Shown: positions 1 to 5,481 of the stretch, piece after piece
How the letters are laid out: each line of letters starts with the position of its first letter
Numbering within the stretch: the first letter of the stretch is position 1
Assembly: GCA_025937035.1 (NCBI GenBank)
Contig: JAICSG010000108.1
Location: forward strand, 1-9,253
Source: Thermoanaerobaculia bacterium
GTDB taxonomy: Bacteria; Acidobacteriota; Thermoanaerobaculia; Multivoradales; UBA5704
DNA: 9,253 nucleotides
Direction of reading: 5' to 3'
Made by a program: the position numbers and the translations under genes
Notes under the pieces: model-generated
Seen by the model: only the letters and a program-made list of their open reading frames with translations
Database searches by the model: none
Told to the model about the DNA's origin: nothing

Positions 1-1297
1 CGGCCCCGATCAGCAGGGACCAGCGCCGGACCTCCCCGCAGCGGAAGCGCTCCAGGGTGCAGGCGCCCAGATAGGAAAAGCAGAACGAGAGCGGCAGCAG
101 GAGCCGATGGCTCGCCAGGATCAGGAGCAGCAGGCAGACGGCGGCGATCCCCAGCGCCAGCCGCTCCTGGGGGAACCGGCGCCGGGCCCGCACGGCGAGC
201 AGGGCGGCGAGGAGGGTCGCCGTCCCCACGAACCCGCTGGCGTCCTCGTTGGTGTTGGTCAGCCCCCAGTAGTCGACGAAGCGGCTGTTGCCGTAGGCGT
301 TGGGAGCCACCAGAGGAAGGTAAGTCTTGGCGAGGGCCCCGCCGTCCCGGCGAGAGGGATGGGGGGAGGGCTGCCCTATCCGCGCCGCCCGCATCGTCTT
401 GGGAAGGTACTCGGCCGCGGGCAGGAGGACGGGCGCCGCCATCATCCCGGCCACCAGCATCGCCACTCCCGCCCGCCGAGCCAGCGCCCACCGCAACCCC
501 TTGGACCGGTCGAAGATCCGGCCCGCGAGGAAGGCCAGGGCCACCGCCAGGGCGTAGAGGATGGTCTCCGGATGCCCTCCGAGCAGCAGGGCGAGGGTGC
601 CCAGCGTCAGCAGGAGGGCGTCCCGGCGCCTCCCGGGATCGTCGCAGCGGGCGATCCCGTAGAGGACGAGCGGCAGGAGCGCCGCCGAATTGGCGATCGG
701 CCACCCCAGCCAGAGGAGGAGGAAGCCGCCGAGGCCGAAGGCGAGCGAGCCGGCGAGGGCCGGGGCCTCCCCCAGCCCCTGCCGGCGCATCCAGAGGAAG
801 CCGAAGATCAGGGCGAAGAGCACCCGCAGCGCCGCCACCACCCCGGCGGCCCGGAACAGCGGGAGGGGGTACCCGAGCAGCACCAGGGGCTGGAAGGCCT
901 GGGATTGCGGATCGGCGAGGAGCGGCATGCCCGCTCCGGCATAGCGGTTCCAGAGCGGCCAGCGGCCGTCCTCGAAGGCGTCGCGGACCCGTTCGAGGGA
1001 CGGGGTGACGAGCTGGATGAGATCACCCTGGAGAAGGTTGCCGTGGGGGTGGGTGGGCGCGAGCCGCTGGAAGGGGACCGTGCCGCGCAGGCCGTCCAGG
1101 GGCAGGAGGAGGCCGCCGCCCCCGAGGACCGGCCCGAGGAGGATCACGATCGCCAGCGCGAAGACGGCGAGCACCCGCGCCGGCACCGCGTCGTACCAGC
1201 GGCGGAGCGCCGCGGCGAGCGATACTCCGACCACCGCCACCCAGAGGGCGGGAAGCAGGTCCACCAGGCTCCAGCCGGTCACGAGTGGATGATACAT
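1..1297 (-). CDS. YfhO/GT-C-like polytopic membrane protein (3' end beyond window)
   Basis: The minus strand is open from an ATG at 1297 to the left edge, 432 codons without a stop. The product is very hydrophobic, with about eight or more predicted membrane segments, for example around residues 18-30, 42-58, 153-169, 181-198, 226-240, 246-260, 277-293 and 380-395. After the second segment comes a large loop with GDLIQL (91-96) and then WPLWNRYAGAGMPLLADPQ (113-131). LGGHPETILY (239-248) follows later. A loop of this type (GD, then PLWN, then PLLADPQ) is characteristic of the YfhO family of bacterial membrane proteins, which share the GT-C architecture and in known members support glycosylation of cell-surface polymers. 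The substrate here cannot be told. Family assignment is by eye; another GT-C-like group is possible. A purine-rich GGGGGGA lies directly before the ATG. The gene is divergent from the polysaccharide-type ABC transporter, which fits a surface glycan role. Confidence 0.72.
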   Translation of the reverse strand, partial: MYHPLVTGWSLVDLLPALWVAVVGVSLAAALRRWYDAVPARVLAVFALAIVILLGPVLGGGGLLLPLDGLRGTVPFQRLAPTHPHGNLLQGDLIQLVTPSLERVRDAFEDGRWPLWNRYAGAGMPLLADPQSQAFQPLVLLGYPLPLFRAAGVVAALRVLFALIFGFLWMRRQGLGEAPALAGSLAFGLGGFLLLWLGWPIANSAALLPLVLYGIARCDDPGRRRDALLLTLGTLALLLGGHPETILYALAVALAFLAGRIFDRSKGLRWALARRAGVAMLVAGMMAAPVLLPAAEYLPKTMRAARIGQPSPHPSRRDGGALAKTYLPLVAPNAYGNSRFVDYWGLTNTNEDASGFVGTATLLAALLAVRARRRFPQERLALGIAAVCLLLLILASHRLLLPLSFCFSYLGACTLERFRCGEVRRWSLLIGA

Positions 1298-1308
1298 TCC
1301 CCCCAACC

Positions 1309-2115
1309 ATGTTCCGGGTCGCCTTCCAGATCTTCCGTTTCCGCGGGCTCCTCGCGACCCTGACCTCCCGCGAGCTCAAGGCGCGCTACCGGGGCTCGGT
1401 GCTGGGCTTCCTCTGGTCGCTCGCCAACCCGCTGCTGCTGCTGGCGGTCTACACCTTCGTCTTCAGCGTGGTCTTCAAGCCGGGGGACCGGGGGGGCATG
1501 ACCCCCTACGCGCTGTTCCTGGTGAGCGGCCTCTTCCCCTGGATCTGGACGCAAGCCTCGGCGCTGGAGGGGTCGATGTCTCTGCTCGCCAACTCGGGGC
1601 TGATCCGCAAGGCGGTCTTCCCGGCCGAGCTGCTGCCCATGGTGGCGGTGCTCTCGAACTTGGTCCACTTCCTGTTCGCCCTACCGATCGTGATCACCGC
1701 GATCCTGGCCGGGCGCATCCTGGGCTATCCGGTCGGGGGGATCTCGCTGGTGGCGCTGCCGGCGGTGGTCCTCCTGCACCTGCCCATGGTCTCCGGGCTG
1801 GCTCTGGGGGCGGCGGCGCTCACCGTCCACTTCAAGGACGTGCGGGACCTGCTGTCCAACCTGCTGACCCTGCTCTTCTTCCTCACCCCCATCCTGTTCT
1901 CCCTCGACAGCATCCGCCACCTCGCCCCCATCTGGTGGGCGGTGCGGCTCAACCCCTTCACCCCGTTCATCCTGGCCTACCAGGACGTGCTCTTCCGGGG
2001 CCAGATCCCCGATCCCCTGCTGTGGACCCAGATGGCCCTGGTGAGCCTCGTCCTCTGGGCCTTCGGCGCCGGGCTCTTCGAGCGGCTGCGCGAGACGCTG
2101 GTGGAGGTCGCTTGA
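1309..2115 (+). CDS. ABC-2 type polysaccharide export permease (Wzm-like)
   Basis: This 268-residue inner-membrane protein is the transmembrane half of an ABC exporter for O-antigen, teichoic acid or a similar lipid-linked polysaccharide. The N-terminal amphipathic stretch SRELKARYRGSVLGFLW (20-36) is the hallmark of the family. About six membrane segments follow (near 34-56, 67-84, 111-134, 145-171, 180-199 and 238-256), with the typical FPWIW (76-80), LIRKAVFPAELLP (98-110), FFLTPILF (190-197) and NPFTPFILAYQDVLF (215-229). Length is normal for Wzm/TagG proteins. I prefer the ATG at 1309 because it puts the conserved region at the usual distance. A GTG at 1285 would add eight residues and make the gene overlap the divergent YfhO-like gene. 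Neither start has a clear ribosome binding site. The stop overlaps the start of the ATPase gene. Confidence 0.9.
   Translation: MFRVAFQIFRFRGLLATLTSRELKARYRGSVLGFLWSLANPLLLLAVYTFVFSVVFKPGDRGGMTPYALFLVSGLFPWIWTQASALEGSMSLLANSGLIRKAVFPAELLPMVAVLSNLVHFLFALPIVITAILAGRILGYPVGGISLVALPAVVLLHLPMVSGLALGAAALTVHFKDVRDLLSNLLTLLFFLTPILFSLDSIRHLAPIWWAVRLNPFTPFILAYQDVLFRGQIPDPLLWTQMALVSLVLWAFGAGLFERLRETLVEVA
2103..2108 (+). promoter_or_regulatory. Ribosome binding site for the coupled TTG start of the ATPase
   Basis: GGAGGT lies inside the last codons of the permease gene, four bases before a TTG at 2112 that overlaps the permease stop (TTGA). This is the only good Shine-Dalgarno match near the start of the ATPase frame. 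It supports translational coupling and the choice of TTG over the later GTG at 2169, although the spacing is a little short. Confidence 0.55.
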
Positions 2116-3434
2116 TCCAGGAGAAGCCAGATCCCGGCCTGGAGTCCCCGGCCGTCGAGCCTCCCGAGGTGATCCGGGTCGAGGGGGTCTCCAAGCTCTA
2201 CCGCCGGACCCTGCCCGGGGACCGGCTGCGCACGCTGAAGAGCGCCCTGGTGGGCCGGAGCCTGGCGAGCGGCCTCAAGCCGGAGGAGTCGATCGCCGCC
2301 CTGGAGCAGGTCGACTTCGCCGTCCACCGGGGGGAGGCCTTCGGGGTGATCGGGGGGAACGGCTCGGGGAAGTCGACCCTGCTCAAGCTGGTGGCGGGCA
2401 TGCTCAAGCCCACCACCGGGCGGATCACGGTCGCCGGCCGGGTGGCGGCGCTGATCGAGCTGGGGGCCGGCTTCCATCCCGAGATCTCGGGGCGGGAGAA
2501 CGTCTTCATCAACGGCGCCGTGCTGGGGCTCACCCGCAAGCAGATCGAGCGCCGCTACCAGGACATCGTCGAGTTCTCCGGATTGGGCGACTTCATGGAG
2601 GAGCCGGTCAAGAACTACTCCTCGGGGATGTACGTCCGCCTGGGGTTCGCGGTGGCGGTCAACACCGATCCCGACGTCCTGCTGGTGGACGAGGTGCTGG
2701 CCGTGGGGGACGAGGCCTTCGCCCACCGCTGCCTGCGGCGGATCGAGGAATTCCTCGCCAGCGGCAAGACCCTGCTCCTGGTGAGCCACTCCCTCGATCT
2801 GGTCGAGGGGGTCTGCGACCGGGTGCTCTGGCTCGACAACGGCCGCCAGCGCCTGGTGGGGGAGCCCCGCCGGGTGATCGACGCCTACCGCCAGGAGGTG
2901 GCCGAGCGCGAGGGGGAGGAGCACCTGGCGGCCAACCGGCGGCGCGAGCAGGCGGGTGAGGAGGTCCCGGAGGAGCTCCGCTGGGGGTCGCGGGAGGCGG
3001 AGATCCTCTCCATCCGCCTGCTCGCTGGCGGGGAGGAGCGTTACCACGTGACCACGGGGGAGGACGTCGTCTTCGAGATCCGCGCCCGCGCCGACAAGCC
3101 CCTGGACGATTTCGTCTTCGGCGTGGCGATCTCCACCCCCCGCTCCTTCGAGGTCTGGGGGACCAATACGGACATGGAGGGCTACGCGGCCGGCCATTTC
3201 GAGGGGGAGGCGGTGGTGCGCCTCGCCTGCCCGGCCCTCCGCCTCGCCCCCGGCGAGTACGTGGTGGACGTGGCCGTGCACTCCAGGGAAGGCGCCCCCT
3301 ACGACTACCAGCGCCGGGCTCTCACCTTCACCGTGACGGCGCCCACCAGCGGGGTGGGGGTGTACTTCCCCGAGCACCGGTGGGAGGTGGAGGGGGGGCT
3401 GGAGTGGGCGGGCCCGGACCCCGGGGAGCCTTGA
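2112..3434 (+). CDS. ABC transporter ATP-binding protein with C-terminal sugar-binding-type domain (Wzt-like)
   Basis: This 440-residue cytoplasmic ATPase would energise export by the upstream permease. The nucleotide-binding domain spans about residues 20-260: Walker A GGNGSGKST (81-89), the family motif ELGAGFHPEISGREN (116-130), signature YSSGM (169-173), Walker B DVLLVDE (188-194) followed by VLAVGD, and the switch histidine H226 in LLVSHS. The subfamily-specific SGRENV and VLAVGDEAF stretches mark it as a polysaccharide/polyol-phosphate exporter ATPase. After a charged linker (260-292), residues 295-430 form a beta-rich domain with WGTNTDMEG and LAPGEYVVDVAVHS, matching the Wzt C-terminal domain, which in known systems reads the modified non-reducing end of the glycan. 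The frame stays open upstream to 1935, but that part lies over the permease gene in another frame. The TTG at 2112 gives a 4-base overlap with the permease stop. A GTG at 2169 would trim 19 residues, leaving a start at VIRVEGVSKLY. Confidence 0.9.
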   Translation: MIQEKPDPGLESPAVEPPEVIRVEGVSKLYRRTLPGDRLRTLKSALVGRSLASGLKPEESIAALEQVDFAVHRGEAFGVIGGNGSGKSTLLKLVAGMLKPTTGRITVAGRVAALIELGAGFHPEISGRENVFINGAVLGLTRKQIERRYQDIVEFSGLGDFMEEPVKNYSSGMYVRLGFAVAVNTDPDVLLVDEVLAVGDEAFAHRCLRRIEEFLASGKTLLLVSHSLDLVEGVCDRVLWLDNGRQRLVGEPRRVIDAYRQEVAEREGEEHLAANRRREQAGEEVPEELRWGSREAEILSIRLLAGGEERYHVTTGEDVVFEIRARADKPLDDFVFGVAISTPRSFEVWGTNTDMEGYAAGHFEGEAVVRLACPALRLAPGEYVVDVAVHSREGAPYDYQRRALTFTVTAPTSGVGVYFPEHRWEVEGGLEWAGPDPGEP

Positions 3435-3477
3435 AACCCTTACCCCTCTTCTCCACAATGCCGCTTCATGTTTTTCC

Positions 3478-3507
3478 GCCTCAAAATCCATTTTCGAGGC
3501 TGTTTTT
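3478..3507 (+). terminator. Probable intrinsic terminator after the ABC exporter genes
   Basis: GCCTC (3478-3482) pairs with GAGGC (3496-3500). Three further A-T pairs lie inside the stem after one mismatch, and TGTTTTT follows directly. The stem starts about 43 bases past the ATPase stop codon, the expected place for the end of the exporter transcript. The stem is short, so termination is likely but not certain. A second short hairpin (GGCTC, loop GTTTTT, GAGCC at 3526-3541) follows it. Confidence 0.5.
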
Positions 3508-3567
3508 CGGCTTTGGACCCTGTTCGGCTCGTTTTTGAGCCTCGTTTTCGGCTTTTAACCCTATTGG
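3496..3567. repeat. Two-copy degenerate direct repeat of about 31 bp
   Basis: The stretch 3496-3527 and the stretch 3537-3567 align with one single-base indel and about seven mismatches. Both share GAG-CT, then TTTTCGGCTTT, then ACCCT and TT. The copies are ten bases apart and lie in the less GC-rich spacer behind the ATPase gene. Part of the second copy doubles as the right arm of a short hairpin. Function unknown; it may be a decayed intergenic repeat family. Confidence 0.5.
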
Positions 3568-3580
3568 AGGTTTTTTGAGA

Positions 3581-3598
3581 GCTCCGCGGCCGCGGAGC
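3581..3598. repeat. Perfect 18-bp palindrome
   Basis: GCTCCGCGGCCGCGGAGC reads the same on both strands, with its centre between 3589 and 3590. It sits between the direct repeat and an A-rich stretch (3605-3630). The lack of a loop fits a two-fold protein binding site or cruciform better than an RNA hairpin terminator. In GC-rich DNA an 18-bp palindrome is uncommon but not impossible by chance. Confidence 0.55.
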
Positions 3599-3795
3599 AG
3601 GGTGAAAAACAGAAAAGAAGGGTCAAAAACCATGGACCTTCATGGCCTCGCCCGGCCCATGACCGTGGCGGCCCTCGCCGCCGTGCCCGGCGCGCTCCTC
3701 GAGACCGGGCCCACGGGGACCCACGTGGGAGATCTGGCCGTCTACCTGCGCGTGGGATAGCATCGCCAACGAACGCACGACCAGGGGGGTGCTCC

Positions 3796-4077
3796 ATGGA
3801 AGAGGCCGGGGAAGGCTTCAACGTCAAGATCACGGATGACGAGCTCAAAGGCCGTTACTCCAACCTGCTCCGCATCACGCACACGCGGGAGGAGTTCATC
3901 CTCGACTTCATCAACCTGGTGCCCCCGCAGGGGATCGTCACCGCCCGGATCGTGGCCAGCCCGGGGCATCTGAAGCGCATCGTGCGCGCTCTCGCCGCCA
4001 ACCTGGAGCGCTACGAGAAGACCTACGGCACCATCCAGGAGTCTCCCGATCCTGGCGAGGACCGCAGCGTGCACTGA
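3796..4077 (+). CDS. DUF3467 family small protein
   Basis: This 93-residue cytoplasmic protein has no signal peptide or membrane segment. It matches the DUF3467 pattern along nearly its whole length: GRYSNLLRI (19-27), REEFILDFINLVPPQG (31-46), ARIVASPGHLKRIVRAL (50-66) and NLERYEKTYGTI (69-80). The family is widespread in bacteria and has no firmly established function. The start is supported by an AGGGGGG six bases before the ATG. The next gene, a GWxTD lipoprotein, begins 25 bases after the stop, so the two are probably co-transcribed. The last dozen residues are charged and look disordered. Confidence 0.85.
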   Translation: MEEAGEGFNVKITDDELKGRYSNLLRITHTREEFILDFINLVPPQGIVTARIVASPGHLKRIVRALAANLERYEKTYGTIQESPDPGEDRSVH

Positions 4078-4102
4078 GGGTAAGGACAGGGAAAACGGCC
4101 GG

Positions 4103-4750
4103 ATGCGAATGGCTGAAGGCAAACGCGGGGGATGGCGGCTCGCCGCCGCTCTGGCCGTGCTCTCCTCGCTCACCCTGGGCTGCGGGTCCACCGAGCCGCG
4201 CCGCCCCGCCAGCGGCGCCGGCCTCGACGAGGGCCCCACCCGCTGGCTGATGCTCCCCGACGAGGAGCACCAGTACCGCCGCCTGCGCACCACCCGCGAG
4301 GTGGTCGACTTCGTCGAGGAGTTCTGGCGCCGGCGCGACCCGGAGCCGGACAAGCCGGGCAACCCGTTCGCCAAGACCTTCTACGAGCGCGTGGAGGCGG
4401 CCGACCGCCTCTACTCCGAGGGGGGCACCCGCGGCAGCCTCACCGACCGCGGCCGGGCGCTGGTCCTCCTGGGGCCCCCTCCCGTGCTGCGCTACGGCCA
4501 GAAGAAAGTCCCCGCCTGGAACCCGGGCCGGGCGGGCGCTCCACCCGCCGTCCAGACCCAGACGGTCCCCCTGGAGACCTGGGTCTACCCCTTCGCCGAG
4601 CTGACGCCCGAGCTCCAGCAGCTCATCCTGGACGAGGAGGGGCCAGTCCCGGAGATCGTGCTCGTCTTCACCGCCGATCCCCGGCGCACGGATCTGATCG
4701 ACGGGGAGAAGTACCTGAAGATGGCGGCGCGGGCGGCGGTGCGGAGGTAG
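4103..4750 (+). CDS. GWxTD-domain lipoprotein
   Basis: The product of 215 residues starts with a lipoprotein signal: basic residues, a hydrophobic stretch (12-22) and a lipobox LTLGC with the lipidated cysteine at 27. The mature protein would sit on the periplasmic face of the inner or outer membrane. The central part is a GWxTD domain: EEFWRRRDPEP (72-82), NPFAKTFYERVEAADRLYSE (87-106), then GSLTDRGRALVLLGPP (111-126) and ETWVYP (158-163). The family's namesake motif is altered, with serine in place of tryptophan (GSLTD). GWxTD proteins are frequent in Acidobacteriota and related phyla, and their role is unknown. An ATG at 4109 could also serve; both fall behind AAGGACAGGG (4082-4091) at a longer than usual distance. 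The nested palindrome begins directly after the stop. Confidence 0.85.
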   Translation: MRMAEGKRGGWRLAAALAVLSSLTLGCGSTEPRRPASGAGLDEGPTRWLMLPDEEHQYRRLRTTREVVDFVEEFWRRRDPEPDKPGNPFAKTFYERVEAADRLYSEGGTRGSLTDRGRALVLLGPPPVLRYGQKKVPAWNPGRAGAPPAVQTQTVPLETWVYPFAELTPELQQLILDEEGPVPEIVLVFTADPRRTDLIDGEKYLKMAARAAVRR

Positions 4751-4887
4751 GCCGCCCGGGGGTGAATCCCCGGGCTACGAAACGACCGAAAAAGCCGGCT
4801 GAAGCCGGCTCCCATGCACCTTTCTTCGAGCCGGTTTTAACCGGCTTTTCGTTTGAAACGTAGCCCGGGCATTCATGCCCGGGCGGG
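4751..4887. repeat. Nested palindromic element filling the gap between two convergent genes
   Basis: Four hairpins follow one another. They are GCCCGGGG/CCCCGGGC (4754-4775, loop GTGAAT), AGCCGGC/GCCGGCT (4793-4810, loop TGAA), AGCCGG/CCGGCT (4829-4846, then TTTT) and GCCCGGGC/GCCCGGGC (4863-4884, loop ATTCAT). The halves also pair with each other. CCCGGGCTACG (4769-4779) is the reverse complement of CGTAGCCCGGG (4858-4868), and CGAAAAAGCCGG (4787-4798) nearly matches CCGGCTTTTCG (4841-4851). The element could therefore fold either as four small hairpins or one long stem. It starts at the base after the GWxTD stop and ends at the base before the EVE stop. It resembles REP-like or MITE-like intergenic repeats, and may terminate transcription from both sides. 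Confidence 0.85.
4829..4849 (+). terminator. Terminator-like hairpin inside the nested palindrome
   Basis: AGCCGG (4829-4834), a TTTTAA loop that can itself partly pair, and CCGGCT (4841-4846) are followed by TTTC, giving four T in a row at 4846-4849. This is the only hairpin of the element with a T run on the plus strand, so it is the best candidate for ending the DUF3467/GWxTD transcript. On the minus strand the A run at 4789-4793 beside the 4793-4810 hairpin appears as a T run, so that hairpin could end the EVE transcript. Confidence 0.45.
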
Positions 4888-5361
4888 CTATTCCTGATTC
4901 TCCTGTGTCGAGTAGGCCAGCGCCGCCTCGCTCAGCTCCAGGAGGCGGCTCCAGACCTCGGGCGGGACCTCCATCACCGAGAGGTCCGGGTCGGTGACGA
5001 GATCGAAGCCCTGGAATTCGGGCAGGTCCTCGATCTCGGCCAGCCGGACCGGCCGGGGGAGGCGCCGCTCGGGGACGATGTCCACGGCCTGGTCGTCCAC
5101 GTTCTGCCCCCTGGGGGAGGGGTAGGGATCGGAGGTCACGCGGGCGATGCCCACCAGGGCCATCTCGGTGCCGGTATGGAAGATCAGCACCTCCTCGTCC
5201 GCCTCGACGTCCCGCAGGTTCTTCATCGAGGGGTAGTCCGAGACGCCGTCCCAGACGGTGGCGGTGTCCCGCATCAGGTCCTCGAAGCTGTACTCGTCCG
5301 GGTCGGTCGTGAACAGCCAGTAGTTGACCGCGGACTTGTAGGGCTTGACTCGCTCGGCCAT
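4888..5361 (-). CDS. EVE domain protein
   Basis: This 157-residue cytoplasmic protein consists of almost nothing but an EVE domain, a PUA-related fold thought to bind modified bases in nucleic acids. Recognisable parts are NYWLFTTDPDEYSFEDL (13-29), TVWDGVSDYPSMKNLRDV (35-52), EEVLIFHTGTEMALVGIARV (56-75) and DPYPSP (78-83), followed by VDIVPERRLPRPVRLAEI (93-110). In many relatives the WDGV segment is followed by an asparagine-tyrosine pair; here it reads SDY. The start is supported by GAGGGA (5368-5373 on the minus strand) six bases upstream. The gene converges on the GWxTD gene and diverges from the M49 peptidase, with 120 bases between starts. It has no obvious partner, so a solitary housekeeping-type EVE protein is likelier than a restriction or defence component. 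Confidence 0.88.
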   Translation of the reverse strand: MAERVKPYKSAVNYWLFTTDPDEYSFEDLMRDTATVWDGVSDYPSMKNLRDVEADEEVLIFHTGTEMALVGIARVTSDPYPSPRGQNVDDQAVDIVPERRLPRPVRLAEIEDLPEFQGFDLVTDPDLSVMEVPPEVWSRLLELSEAALAYSTQENQE

Positions 5362-5481
5362 GGTCGGTCCCTCGTTCCGATGCGCCGCCCCGGGAGCGGA
5401 GGGGCGCCCGCTTGGCCGTGATGCGAGGGGTGTGCCATCCTACGCCGGTGCCGCGAATGGCCCCTTTCGAAAGGAGAGAGA

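Larger units (their letters stand above)
3435..3795. other. Structured spacer without a convincing gene
   Basis: These 361 bases separate the ABC exporter genes from the DUF3467 gene. The first half (3435-3630) is visibly richer in A and T than anything else in the window. It carries the terminator-like hairpin, the two-copy repeat, a second small hairpin and the 18-bp palindrome. The second half returns to high GC. It contains a 42-codon reading frame from an ATG at 3632 to the TAG at 3758-3760, which resembles no family I recognise and lacks a clear ribosome binding site, and a 10-bp palindrome CCCACGTGGG (3720-3729). A promoter for the DUF3467 gene should lie here, but I cannot point to convincing -35 and -10 boxes. 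Confidence 0.6.

Noticed and set aside
107..1363. 418-codon plus-strand open frame at the left end
   Set aside because: Its product is a Gln/Glu/Gly/Pro/Arg-rich string without domains. The opposite strand encodes a continuous, clearly membrane-embedded protein with YfhO-type motifs, so this is an antisense shadow of GC-rich coding sequence.
1935..2111. N-terminal extension of the ATPase frame upstream of the TTG
   Set aside because: It overlaps the conserved C-terminal part of the permease, is rich in Pro, Arg and Gly without ABC features, and would need a start far upstream without a ribosome binding site.
1977..3491. 504-codon minus-strand open frame across the permease and ATPase
   Set aside because: It lies opposite a gene with full Walker A, signature and Walker B motifs and has no recognisable domain itself; an antisense artefact of codon bias.
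4132..4863. 243-codon plus-strand frame overlapping the GWxTD gene and running through the palindrome
   Set aside because: An out-of-frame Arg/Pro/Gly-rich shadow; the GWxTD frame has a lipobox and conserved domain.
4751..4887. CRISPR-like array
   Set aside because: The repeated GCCCGGG and GCCGGC units are inverted, unequal and not separated by equal-length spacers; the layout is a nested palindrome.
4888..5361. EVE gene as part of a restriction or defence island
   Set aside because: No endonuclease, methyltransferase, helicase or other defence gene is visible next to it within the window.
5412..5441. TTGGCC and CATCCT, 18 bases apart, as a promoter for the M49 gene
   Set aside because: The second box matches only three of six consensus positions; not better than chance in this region.
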